DNA of 64,000 nucleotides from Betaproteobacteria bacterium (GTDB lineage Bacteria; Pseudomonadota; Gammaproteobacteria; Burkholderiales; Rhodocyclaceae): contig JACQYB010000037.1 in assembly GCA_016208415.1 (NCBI GenBank), forward strand, positions 83,798-147,797. The letters are read 5' to 3'. The notes beneath the pieces were generated by a model. That model had not been told where the DNA came from. It searched no databases and saw only the letters and a program-made list of their open reading frames with translations. Position 1 is the first letter of the stretch. Each line of letters opens with the position of its first letter. The position numbers and the translations under genes are program-made. Positions 10,220-18,205 of the stretch are shown here, piece after piece.

Positions 10220-12163
10220 ATGCACCTCACAGTCCTCACCGCCGATACCTCCCCACGCGGCAATGCGGCGGCGAACCGGGAACCTGCGCCCTACGAAACG
10301 CCCGACCCGTACCTGGCCTCTGCCGCGAGCATCGAGCGGGCATCCGCGCCCAAGGCGGGTGGGCGCGCGCAGCAGGGCCTGCGGGAAGTGTTTGGCGACG
10401 TGACCCCGGGAATCTGGGTCTTCCTGGCATTGCTTGCTGCAAGTCTTCCTTATTACATCTTCACCTGGGACGTCACGAAAAGGGCATTGATCAGCTCCCT
10501 GCTGGTGCCTTCGCTGCTGCTCGCGGCATTTCCCCTGTGGCGTGGCACGGCCCGCAGCTTCATCGTCTTCTGCTGGCCCTTGCTGGCGGTCGTGGCGGTC
10601 TTCAATCTCGTGCATGCGAGCATCTACGGCACGGAATTATCCGCCGGCGCCCTGGCATCCATCGTCGGCACCAATCCGGGAGAAGCGCTGGAGTTTGTTG
10701 CTGCCGTGCCGGCGCGTGCCTGGGCCTGGATTGCGTTGGTCCTGGTGTCGCCCCTCCCCGTTCTTCTACTGGCGGGCACGCGGGCGCGACTTTCGGGTCA
10801 CGGGCGCTGGCTTCTGGTCATTCCGCTGCTGACCATGCTCGCCGTGTTCCACGCCCAGGGCGTGCTGCGTACCGGCAAGCTCATCCGCGGCGGCGACGTG
10901 GCCGAGCTGCCGCTGCTGCACGTGGAAAACCACAACGCGCTGAGCATGGCGGTGCAGCGGGTGCACTTCCTCAGGCTTGGCAGCCAGCTTGTCAGCTACG
11001 TCAATGAACGCGCCAGGCTGGCCGACTACGGCCAACGCCTGTCCGGCCTTCATTGGGCCGTCACCGGCAATGTCGCGGGCCAGGGCGAGCCCACGACTTA
11101 CGTCGTGGTCATCGGGGAGTCGATGCGACGCAGCCAGATGTCGCTTTATGGTTACGGGCGCGATACCACGCCCGGTCTCAATGCGGAAAGACGCCTGCTG
11201 CGCTTCAACAATGTCGTCTCGGCCGCGGCCCACACGCTCTACTCGGTGCCGATGATGCTCAGCCTCGAGAAGCCGGACGACCCGGAGGCCTTCTATCGCT
11301 ACGGCAATCTGGTGCAGCTGTTCAATGACGCGGGTTTCGACACCTACTGGGTATCCAACCAGGCGCGCCTCGGCGAGCATGACACGAAGATCGCCGCCAT
11401 CGCCGGTTTCGCCCGCCAGACAAACTGGCTGAACTCGGATTTCCACGCCCGCTCGCTGGACGGCAAGTTGCTCCCCCCGCTGCGCGAGATTCTCGGCAAG
11501 GGTGACCAGCGCGACAAGGTGATCTTCGTGCACATGATCGGCAGCCACCCGCCCGCCGAGCGACGCTATCCCCCGGAGTTCGCCATCTTCGGCGGCGCAC
11601 CGGCGGACTCCCCCCAGGCCGCGCTCGATGACTACGACAACTCCGTACGCTACACCGACCACATCCTGACGCAGATCTTCGCCCTGCTGCGCACCCAGCG
11701 CTCCAGCCTGGTCTTCTTCGCAGATCATGGGCTGGAATGGGACCCCGGGACTTCGCCCTATCTGTTCCACGGTGGGCGCAAACCCAGCCGCGCCGCCTAT
11801 GAAGTGCCGCTGGTGTTCTGGTTCTCCGACAGTTACCCGATGCCCCACTTACCTCAGGGACGCACGGGCAAGCCCTACAACCTGGGCAGCATGTTCCATA
11901 CCATCGTGGACTGGGCGGGGCTGCGCGTGTCGCAACTCGATCCGGCGCAGTCGATCCTCAGCGCCGGGTTCGAGCCCGAAAACCCCCGCCTGGTGCTCAC
12001 TGGCGACCATAAGGTGGTACGTTACGAGGGACTCTCCAGCAAGGGATCGCCGCCCTCGCCTCTGCATGTTGCCTCGCACCGCCGCGACTCCGGCGCTGCC
12101 CCACGCACGCCACTGCCCAAGGCCGCAACGCTCTCCGCCGCTCACCATTCCTCTTCGGAATAG
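10220..12163 (+). CDS. Phosphoethanolamine transferase (EptA/CptA-like)
   Basis: 647-aa inner-membrane enzyme transferring phosphoethanolamine from phosphatidylethanolamine to lipid A or another envelope glycan. A polar N-terminal stretch of about 60 residues precedes five hydrophobic helices (about 65-215). The periplasmic sulfatase-fold domain contains VVVIGESMRRSQMSLYGY, the catalytic threonine in SAAAHTLYSVP (Thr339), HMIGSHPP and FFADHGLEWD, all metal-site motifs. Whether the target is lipid A or core sugar cannot be told. The last 22 bases overlap the convergent sulfotransferase gene. Divergent to dgkA. Confidence 0.9.
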   Translation: MHLTVLTADTSPRGNAAANREPAPYETPDPYLASAASIERASAPKAGGRAQQGLREVFGDVTPGIWVFLALLAASLPYYIFTWDVTKRALISSLLVPSLLLAAFPLWRGTARSFIVFCWPLLAVVAVFNLVHASIYGTELSAGALASIVGTNPGEALEFVAAVPARAWAWIALVLVSPLPVLLLAGTRARLSGHGRWLLVIPLLTMLAVFHAQGVLRTGKLIRGGDVAELPLLHVENHNALSMAVQRVHFLRLGSQLVSYVNERARLADYGQRLSGLHWAVTGNVAGQGEPTTYVVVIGESMRRSQMSLYGYGRDTTPGLNAERRLLRFNNVVSAAAHTLYSVPMMLSLEKPDDPEAFYRYGNLVQLFNDAGFDTYWVSNQARLGEHDTKIAAIAGFARQTNWLNSDFHARSLDGKLLPPLREILGKGDQRDKVIFVHMIGSHPPAERRYPPEFAIFGGAPADSPQAALDDYDNSVRYTDHILTQIFALLRTQRSSLVFFADHGLEWDPGTSPYLFHGGRKPSRAAYEVPLVFWFSDSYPMPHLPQGRTGKPYNLGSMFHTIVDWAGLRVSQLDPAQSILSAGFEPENPRLVLTGDHKVVRYEGLSSKGSPPSPLHVASHRRDSGAAPRTPLPKAATLSAAHHSSSE

Positions 12164-13074
12164 AACTCCCGGGATACTTCCGACACCTGGGATCTCAGTC
12201 GTCCGATCTCCGCCCCGGTCAGCCGCTTCTTCCACGTCTCGATATTCTGGACGCTGTCCCGAACCAGGTCTTCCGTGCCCCCCCGACCTGCCCGGGCGCC
12301 ATTGCGCGACGGGCGAAGGGAATGTTCCCGGATCACTTGCGCGGCCTTGGCCGAAAATTCCAGGCCCAGGCGATCGAACAACGATCTGAAGCCCCCCATG
12401 GGGTCGCGGGAAAGATCCTCGTGACGAACATAGATCCACTCGGGGTGCATCCTGCGGTACTCCAGGATCATCCAGTGGATGAGCTTCCACAGCAGCGCCG
12501 CCTGGTCGATGATGTCTTTCTGCGTTTCCGAAAACTCGACGATCTCCTTTTCGAAGGGTCCGAGCACGTCCCTCATCAGGAGCGGCTGGCTGAGGAAATG
12601 CGAAAACGGGTGTGTCCAGTTCTTGACCTTGAGGCTGGCGGCGAAGGCCGCGGGATGCCTGATCATGACCACGGGGTCGGCGGCGAAGCGCGCATGCAGC
12701 CACGGCGCCGAAAACAGCGCAATGGGATCCTTTAGCAGTGGCGTGGCGCCGGCAAGCCGGCGGCCGACGCAGGACACATAGGTCTTGAATTGGCGGCCGA
12801 CGTCCGCCGGTCGGCGCGCCATGCCCAACCCGGCTCCCAGCCTGTAGCGGTGGCGCACGGTGTCGCTCAGGGCGCGGTAGTACTCACCTTCGTTTTCGTC
12901 ACAGACGTACGTAAACCAGTGATCGAAGCGCGCCCTGCAAGACCCATGCTCAAGCTCCGGATTGAACGGCTCGTGGATATAGGCGACGCGCGGTGCGGCG
13001 GCAAGCATGCGCCCCACCCAGGTCGTGCCCGAACGATGGGAGCCGGTGACCAGAATCGGCCTGGACTGTCTCAT
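12142..13074 (-). CDS. Sulfotransferase family protein
   Basis: 310-aa PAPS-dependent sulfotransferase. The 5'-phosphosulfate loop GSHRSGTTW is at residues 11-19, and the 3'-phosphate region is VVMIRHPAAFAASLK. The C-terminal Y-rich ISYEDL-like block appears as YVRHEDLSRDP. Its ATG overlaps the stop of a 43-codon DHH-like fragment (ATGA), implying translational coupling. cysC lies just upstream on the same strand and could supply PAPS, suggesting sulfation of a surface glycan or lipid (inference). Confidence 0.85.
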   Translation of the reverse strand: MRQSRPILVTGSHRSGTTWVGRMLAAAPRVAYIHEPFNPELEHGSCRARFDHWFTYVCDENEGEYYRALSDTVRHRYRLGAGLGMARRPADVGRQFKTYVSCVGRRLAGATPLLKDPIALFSAPWLHARFAADPVVMIRHPAAFAASLKVKNWTHPFSHFLSQPLLMRDVLGPFEKEIVEFSETQKDIIDQAALLWKLIHWMILEYRRMHPEWIYVRHEDLSRDPMGGFRSLFDRLGLEFSAKAAQVIREHSLRPSRNGARAGRGGTEDLVRDSVQNIETWKKRLTGAEIGRLRSQVSEVSREFYSEEEW

Positions 13075-13202
13075 GCAGAGGGTCTTTCCTTGGAAACGTC
13101 GGGGCCTCGCCCGACCACACAGGCCCGTCCGCCGTGGCGCCGCAGCTGCTGCATCGCGCAGAGCCCGTCGGCATCGCCGTTGAAGACGTCGATCCAGTTC
13201 AT
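13071..13202 (-). pseudogene. N-terminal fragment of a DHH-type phosphoesterase
   Basis: A 43-codon frame beginning MNWIDVFNGDADGLCAMQQL, which closely resembles the N-terminus of DHH-family phosphoesterases (DxFNGDADGxCAxxQL), then drifting into unrelated sequence and stopping. The remaining several hundred residues of such an enzyme are absent, so it is a truncated remnant or a retained small leader. Its stop overlaps the sulfotransferase start by ATGA. Confidence 0.6.
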
Positions 13203-13231
13203 GGACTTGGGAGGCAGGGCTTGTTGCGCGT

Positions 13232-13891
13232 TCAGCCGCGGCGGACCCGTGCCGCCACGTCTGCCACCAGCCGCGCCAGGCACTCATCCACGCCCAGGAT
13301 GCCGGTATCGAGCACGAGCTCGGGATCTTCCGGTGCCTCGTAGGGGGCGGAGATCCCCGTGAAATCCGGCAGCGTGCCCTCGCGCGCCTTGCGATACAGA
13401 CCCTTCGGATCGCGCTGCTCGCAGGCATGCACATCCGCCGAGAGCCAGGCCTCCACGAACCGGTCTGCGCCGATGGTCTGCCGCGCCAACCGCCGGTCCG
13501 CCCGGTAGGGGGAAATGAATGCGGTGACCACCACCAGTCCGGCGTCGTTGAACAGGCGCGCGACTTCCGCAATGCGACGGATGTTCTCCTTGCGGGCCTC
13601 GGCGCCGAATCCCAGGTCCCGGTTCAGCCCGTGGCGGACGTTGTCGCCGTCGAGGACGAAACACGCGACGCCGAGCTCATGGAGGCCGCGATCGAGGCCG
13701 AAGGCGAGGGTGGATTTCCCCGCGCCCGACAGCCCGGTAAACCATATCGTCACCGGCCTCTGCCCCAGTTGGGCGGCACGTTCTGCCGCGGTGACGTCGC
13801 TGCGATGCCACGTGAGGTTGCGGGCCAGAAGCCTCTCGATGCCGACGATACTGGGACGTTCGGCGACCCCTGCCTCGATGAAATCCGACAC
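13232..13891 (-). CDS. cysC: Adenylyl-sulfate kinase (CysC)
   Basis: APS kinase producing PAPS. The 219 aa include the Walker A GLSGAGKST at residues 53-61, the APS-binding DGDNVRHGLNRDLGF (81-95), SPYRADR and GLYRKAREG. No sulfate adenylyltransferase genes (cysD/cysN) are nearby. The adjacent sulfotransferase suggests that its PAPS serves sulfation rather than, or in addition to, assimilation. Confidence 0.95.
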   Translation of the reverse strand: MSDFIEAGVAERPSIVGIERLLARNLTWHRSDVTAAERAAQLGQRPVTIWFTGLSGAGKSTLAFGLDRGLHELGVACFVLDGDNVRHGLNRDLGFGAEARKENIRRIAEVARLFNDAGLVVVTAFISPYRADRRLARQTIGADRFVEAWLSADVHACEQRDPKGLYRKAREGTLPDFTGISAPYEAPEDPELVLDTGILGVDECLARLVADVAARVRRG

Positions 13892-14112
13892 CCTGCCTCC
13901 CCCCGAGATCTACGTTTGCTGCAAAGTAACATGGGGGGCAGGGGCGAAAACGTGCATCACATCACGCCCTCGACCAGAAACGGTTCACGATCGCCTGCGA
14001 GGCGCCGGCGAGCCGCCGGCGGTCACGGAATTGCCATGGTCATGTAATCGACGTGTCACGAGACCGCCGCGTTGGCGGGTTGTGGCGGGTACCTTCGCCG
14101 ACCCGCCGCGGC

Positions 14113-15279
14113 TCACGCCGCGCGCAGGGCATCGACGATATTCAGCCGCGCCGCCCGCAGCGCCGGCAGCACGCCGCCCACCAGACCCATCGACAGCGCA
14201 AACGACAGGCTCGCCAGCACCGTCCCGGCGTCCAGGGTGAAGCGGAAGGCGAGTTCCGCGAAAGACTGCCAGTTCATGGTGGAGATGGTGAAGAACTGCA
14301 TGAACGACGCCAGCGCCAAGCCGACGCCGCCGCCCAGCAGCGAGACCAGCATGGATTCGGCCAGGAAGGCCTGCAGGATGGCGCGGCGCCGGAACCCCAG
14401 CGCCCGCAGCGTGCCGATCTCCCCCACCCGATTGGCCACCGCGGCGTACATGGTGATCATGGCGCCGATGACGGCCCCCAGGGAGAAGATCACCGACAGC
14501 GACATCCCCAGGATGCGGATGAATCGCGACAGCGCCTCCGACTGGTCGGCGTAGAAGCGGCGCTCGCGCTTGAGTTCCAGCTTGAGGCGCGGATCGTCCT
14601 CCACCGTCCTGACCAGTGCCTCGAAGCCCTCCGCGGAGCCCAGGCGCAGCAGCATCGAGGAATACACCGGACGCCGGAACGCCGGCATGAGCTGATCCAC
14701 GTCGCCCCAGATCTCGGAATCGAAGCCGCTGCCGCCGCCGTCGAATACCCCCACCACCTGCCACTCGCGCCCGCCAAAGCGCACCGTCTCGCCCAGACCG
14801 GCCCCTTCAAAGCGCTGCGCCACGGCGCGTCCGGCGATGACCTCGCCCGAGCCGGGGCGAAAGCCCCGTCCCTTCGCAACACGCACCTGGGGGCGCAGTT
14901 CCAGCCCCTTGGCGGAGACACCGCGGATCACCACGTTGGACGGCCGGGTGGAGCCGCGCTTGTTCAGCGTGATGAGCACCACCGCCTCCTTCGACACCAT
15001 GCGCGTGCCGTCGGCGTCCAGCGCCACCTGCGGCTGGCTCTCCACGATGGCCGCCTTGTCGCGCTCCAGTCCGCTCAGCACCTCGGTGCCCGAGCCGCGG
15101 CGGATCACCACCACGTTGTCGTCCAGGCCGGTATCCACCAGGGTCTTGCGCAGGCCGGCGTCCAGCATCAGCACCACGGCGAAGACGAACACCACCAGCG
15201 CCATGCCCCCGGCGGTGAGCGCCGTGGTGAGTCGACGGGTCCACAGGTTGCGCAGGGAGTAGGAGAGCGGTACGCCCAT
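14113..15279 (-). CDS. FtsX/MacB-type ABC transporter permease (second of pair)
   Basis: 388-aa inner-membrane permease with one N-terminal helix (about 20-45), a large periplasmic MacB-PCD-like domain (about 50-260) and three C-terminal helices. It carries the FtsX-type coupling segment NRVGEIGTLRALGFRR and ends in the typical PALRAARLNIVDALR. Start MGVPLSY. Only 5 bases separate it from the upstream permease, so they form one unit. No ATP-binding subunit is adjacent. Confidence 0.88.
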   Translation of the reverse strand: MGVPLSYSLRNLWTRRLTTALTAGGMALVVFVFAVVLMLDAGLRKTLVDTGLDDNVVVIRRGSGTEVLSGLERDKAAIVESQPQVALDADGTRMVSKEAVVLITLNKRGSTRPSNVVIRGVSAKGLELRPQVRVAKGRGFRPGSGEVIAGRAVAQRFEGAGLGETVRFGGREWQVVGVFDGGGSGFDSEIWGDVDQLMPAFRRPVYSSMLLRLGSAEGFEALVRTVEDDPRLKLELKRERRFYADQSEALSRFIRILGMSLSVIFSLGAVIGAMITMYAAVANRVGEIGTLRALGFRRRAILQAFLAESMLVSLLGGGVGLALASFMQFFTISTMNWQSFAELAFRFTLDAGTVLASLSFALSMGLVGGVLPALRAARLNIVDALRAA

Positions 15280-15284
15280 GACGG

Positions 15285-16439
15285 TCAGCCGACGCTGCGC
15301 AGGCCTTCGACGATGCCCACGTGCGTGGCCCTCCACGCCGGCACCAGCGCCGCCGCGGCGCCGACGGCCACGGCACAGGCCAGTTGCAGCGCCACCGTCT
15401 CCGGCGAGATCTCGAACACCGGAAAGAGCGATCCCACCGCGTCGCGGAAAGCCCCGGCCACGGGCCAGGTCAGCGCCATGCCCGCCAACCCGCCGCCCAG
15501 CGCCATGGCCAGGGACTCGCCGTAGATGAGCAGCGCCAGAAACCCCGGCCCGAAACCCAGCGCCTTGAGGGTGGCGTATTCGCCGAGGCGCTCGCGCGCG
15601 GTCATGGCCATGGTATTGGCCATCACTGCCAGGATGATGAAGATGACGAGGAATGAAACCACCCGGATGGCCACCACGATGGCCTCGGTCATGGACACGA
15701 AGGCCATCTGGAAGGCCCGCTCCGTCTCGGTGAGCGTCTCGGCGCGGGAATTGCGGAACATGGCGTCCACCGCCCGGCTCACCTCGGCGGCACGCTGCGG
15801 ATCGCTCAGTTCCAGCACGAACAGGCCCACCTGGTCGGCGCGCCGCGGCATGGTCTTGCGCACCGTCTCGTTGAGATAGTCCCAGTGGAAGAAGAACTGG
15901 GAGGTGTCGGTCCTGGCGTCGCGCCCGTCATAGATGGCGCGCACCACGAACTCCCAGTTGCCGGGAAAGATGGTGCCCTTGAGCGTCACCGGGTCGCCGA
16001 CGCGGAATCCGTAGTCCTGCGCCAGCTTGCGTCCCACCACGGCACCCTTTCGCTCGCGCAGGAAGGCGCGCTTGCCGGCATCATCCATACGGTATTCCGG
16101 GTAGAGGTCGAAGTACGCCGGATCCACGGCGAACTGCGGGAAGAAGTTCTTCGGCTCCTTGTAGATGCCGCCGAACCAGTTGGCCGCCGCCACCACCCGC
16201 ACCCCATCCATGCGCCGCAACTTCTCCCGATAGGTCAGCGGCAGCGGAAACACCAGGGAGATGGAATTGCGCGTGATCAGCCGCGCCGCGGAAGCCCCTT
16301 CGGCGCCGGCGTACCAGGCATCCACCACCGTCTGCAGCAGGCCGAAGGCGACCACGGCGATCACCAGCCCCAGCACGGTCAGCGCCGTGCGCAGGCGACG
16401 GCGCAGTGCGTTGCGCAGGACGAGCTTGAGAAGATACAT
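15285..16439 (-). CDS. FtsX/MacB-type ABC transporter permease (first of pair)
   Basis: 384-aa permease with the same architecture: N-terminal helix in MYLLKLVLRNALRRRLRTAL, periplasmic domain, then three helices with the coupling motif ARERLGEYATLKALGFG and C-terminal PAWRATHVGIVEGLRSV. Start placed at MYLL, where the conserved sequence begins. The two distinct permeases would form a heterodimer. LolE/MacB-like transporters usually have an ATPase and often a membrane-fusion gene beside them; neither is visible here. Confidence 0.88.
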   Translation of the reverse strand: MYLLKLVLRNALRRRLRTALTVLGLVIAVVAFGLLQTVVDAWYAGAEGASAARLITRNSISLVFPLPLTYREKLRRMDGVRVVAAANWFGGIYKEPKNFFPQFAVDPAYFDLYPEYRMDDAGKRAFLRERKGAVVGRKLAQDYGFRVGDPVTLKGTIFPGNWEFVVRAIYDGRDARTDTSQFFFHWDYLNETVRKTMPRRADQVGLFVLELSDPQRAAEVSRAVDAMFRNSRAETLTETERAFQMAFVSMTEAIVVAIRVVSFLVIFIILAVMANTMAMTARERLGEYATLKALGFGPGFLALLIYGESLAMALGGGLAGMALTWPVAGAFRDAVGSLFPVFEISPETVALQLACAVAVGAAAALVPAWRATHVGIVEGLRSVG

Positions 16440-16660
16440 GGCACGGGACCACAGCGCGCAGGCCTTTGCTCGCCGCCGATCTGACTTGCTCCGGGCGGTC
16501 ATTCTAACCGCCCGGCACGCCCCGCCGGGGGCCGCGCATTGCGCCGCGGAGCAGGCCGGGACGCGGCGCCAGCGGGCACTCCCCCTCCCCGAAGTCGGTG
16601 GTGATCGCGCCGCAGTTCTCGCTAAGATATGCGGGTTCCCAAACCCGCAGGGGTACCACC

Positions 16661-18016
16661 ATGGACCACTCTCCCGCCGACCGCATCGAGCGCCGCCGCA
16701 TGACGCGCCGCGACTTCGTCTGGCTGGCCGCCGCAGCCGGGGGCGCTGTAATCCTGCCCCCTCTCCTGGCCGGCTGTGCCACCGATCCGGTCACCGGCCG
16801 CAGCACCCTGGTGGGACTCACGGAACAGCAGGAGGTGGCCATCGACCGCGAACAGTCGCCGCACCAGTTCTCGGCCGACTACGGCGCGGTGCAGGACCCG
16901 GCGCTCAATGCCTACGTGGACGGCGTTGTCCGGCGCCTCGCCGCCCAGTCGCACCGGCCGCAGATGCCCTACTCGGCGCGGGTGGTAAATGCCAATTACG
17001 TCAATGCCTACACCTTCCCCGGCGGCAGCATGGGCGCCACCCGCGGCATCCTGCTGGAGGTGCAGAACGAGGACGAACTGGCCGCGCTGCTCGGCCACGA
17101 AACCGGCCATGTCAATGCCCGCCACGCCGCCGAGCAGGCAGGCCGGCAAATGGTGGCGGGGCTGACCCTGGCCCTGGGACAGGTGGCGCTGGCCGCCGGC
17201 GACAGCGGCGCACTGCTGCCCGTGGCCGACCTCATCGGCCAGATCGGGGCCAGTGCGCTGCTCTCAAAGTACAGCCGCGACAACGAACGCGAAGCCGACG
17301 CCCTGGGCATGAGCTACATGACCCGTGCCGGCTACAACCCCGACGGCATGGTGCGCCTGATGGAGATGCTGCGCGCCCAGCAGCGCGAACAGCCCGGGCT
17401 CATCGAAACGATGTTCTCCTCCCACCCCATGAGCGAGGAACGCCACCAGAGCGCACGCAGCGCTGCCGAGGGAACCTATGCCGGACAACGGGGCCGCGCC
17501 CTCCAGCGCGAGCGCTACATGGACAGCACCGCCCGCCTGCGCCACCTGAAGCCGGCCATCGAGCAACAGCAGAAGGGTGAGCAGCTCGCCGGCCGCGGCA
17601 AGCTGGACGAGGCCGACGTCCACCTCACCCAGGCCCTGCAACTGGCACCTCAGGACTACACCGGCCTGGTGGCCATGGGCAAGTTGCGCATCGCCCAGAA
17701 GCGCTTCGCCGAGGCCGACAACTACCTGGAGCGCGCCACCGCCGTCTACCCCGCTGAAGCCCAGGCCCAGCAGCTCGCCGGTCTCACCAAGCTGGCGCTG
17801 AAGAAGCCGGAGGCCGCGCTGGCGCGATTCGACGCCTGCGACCGTGCCCTGCCCGGCAACCCGAACATGCTCTTTTTCAAGGGCGTGGCTTACGAGAACA
17901 TGCAGAACCGGCGTGCGGCGGCCGACCAATACACCCGCTTCCTGCGCACCGGCGTACGCAACGAACAGGCCCGGTACGCCTACACGCGGCTCCAGGCATG
18001 GGGGCTGGCGAAGTAG
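16661..18016 (+). CDS. M48-family metalloprotease lipoprotein with TPR repeats
   Basis: 451-aa BepA-like protease. The N-terminus has a Tat-like TRRDFVW (residues 15-21), a hydrophobic stretch and lipobox LAGC with Cys39, so it is probably an exported lipoprotein. The zinc site is HETGH at 146-150 with Glu211 in NEREAD as third ligand. After the protease domain, about residues 300-450 form TPR-like helical repeats. By analogy with BepA it would act on outer-membrane protein assembly. A small hairpin (16630-16648) lies just before the start. Confidence 0.9.
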   Translation: MDHSPADRIERRRMTRRDFVWLAAAAGGAVILPPLLAGCATDPVTGRSTLVGLTEQQEVAIDREQSPHQFSADYGAVQDPALNAYVDGVVRRLAAQSHRPQMPYSARVVNANYVNAYTFPGGSMGATRGILLEVQNEDELAALLGHETGHVNARHAAEQAGRQMVAGLTLALGQVALAAGDSGALLPVADLIGQIGASALLSKYSRDNEREADALGMSYMTRAGYNPDGMVRLMEMLRAQQREQPGLIETMFSSHPMSEERHQSARSAAEGTYAGQRGRALQRERYMDSTARLRHLKPAIEQQQKGEQLAGRGKLDEADVHLTQALQLAPQDYTGLVAMGKLRIAQKRFAEADNYLERATAVYPAEAQAQQLAGLTKLALKKPEAALARFDACDRALPGNPNMLFFKGVAYENMQNRRAAADQYTRFLRTGVRNEQARYAYTRLQAWGLAK

Positions 18017-18058
18017 CCGCGGGGTGGTGCGTCCATCCTGCGGCACTCCGCTCCCGCC

Positions 18059-18072
18059 TTGAGACAAATCAT
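18059..18072 (+). promoter_or_regulatory. Candidate FNR/Anr-type box upstream of octaheme cytochrome
   Basis: TTGAG-ACAA-ATCAT matches the FNR/Anr consensus TTGAT-N4-ATCAA at 8 of 10 positions. It lies 134 bases before the octaheme cytochrome start. Anaerobic control of a respiratory multiheme protein would be expected, but a single match of this quality is weak evidence. Confidence 0.35.
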
Positions 18073-18205
18073 TTTTCCTGCTGCACGAATCAGAAAGAAT
18101 GATCAACGCTCGGCTGCACGGCCGGCAGAATCACCGCCGCAGCTAAAAAATCTTAGACCCGACTCCCAGCAGACAGAGAAGAAGTTCGGAAGTCAGGGAG
18201 GCTTC

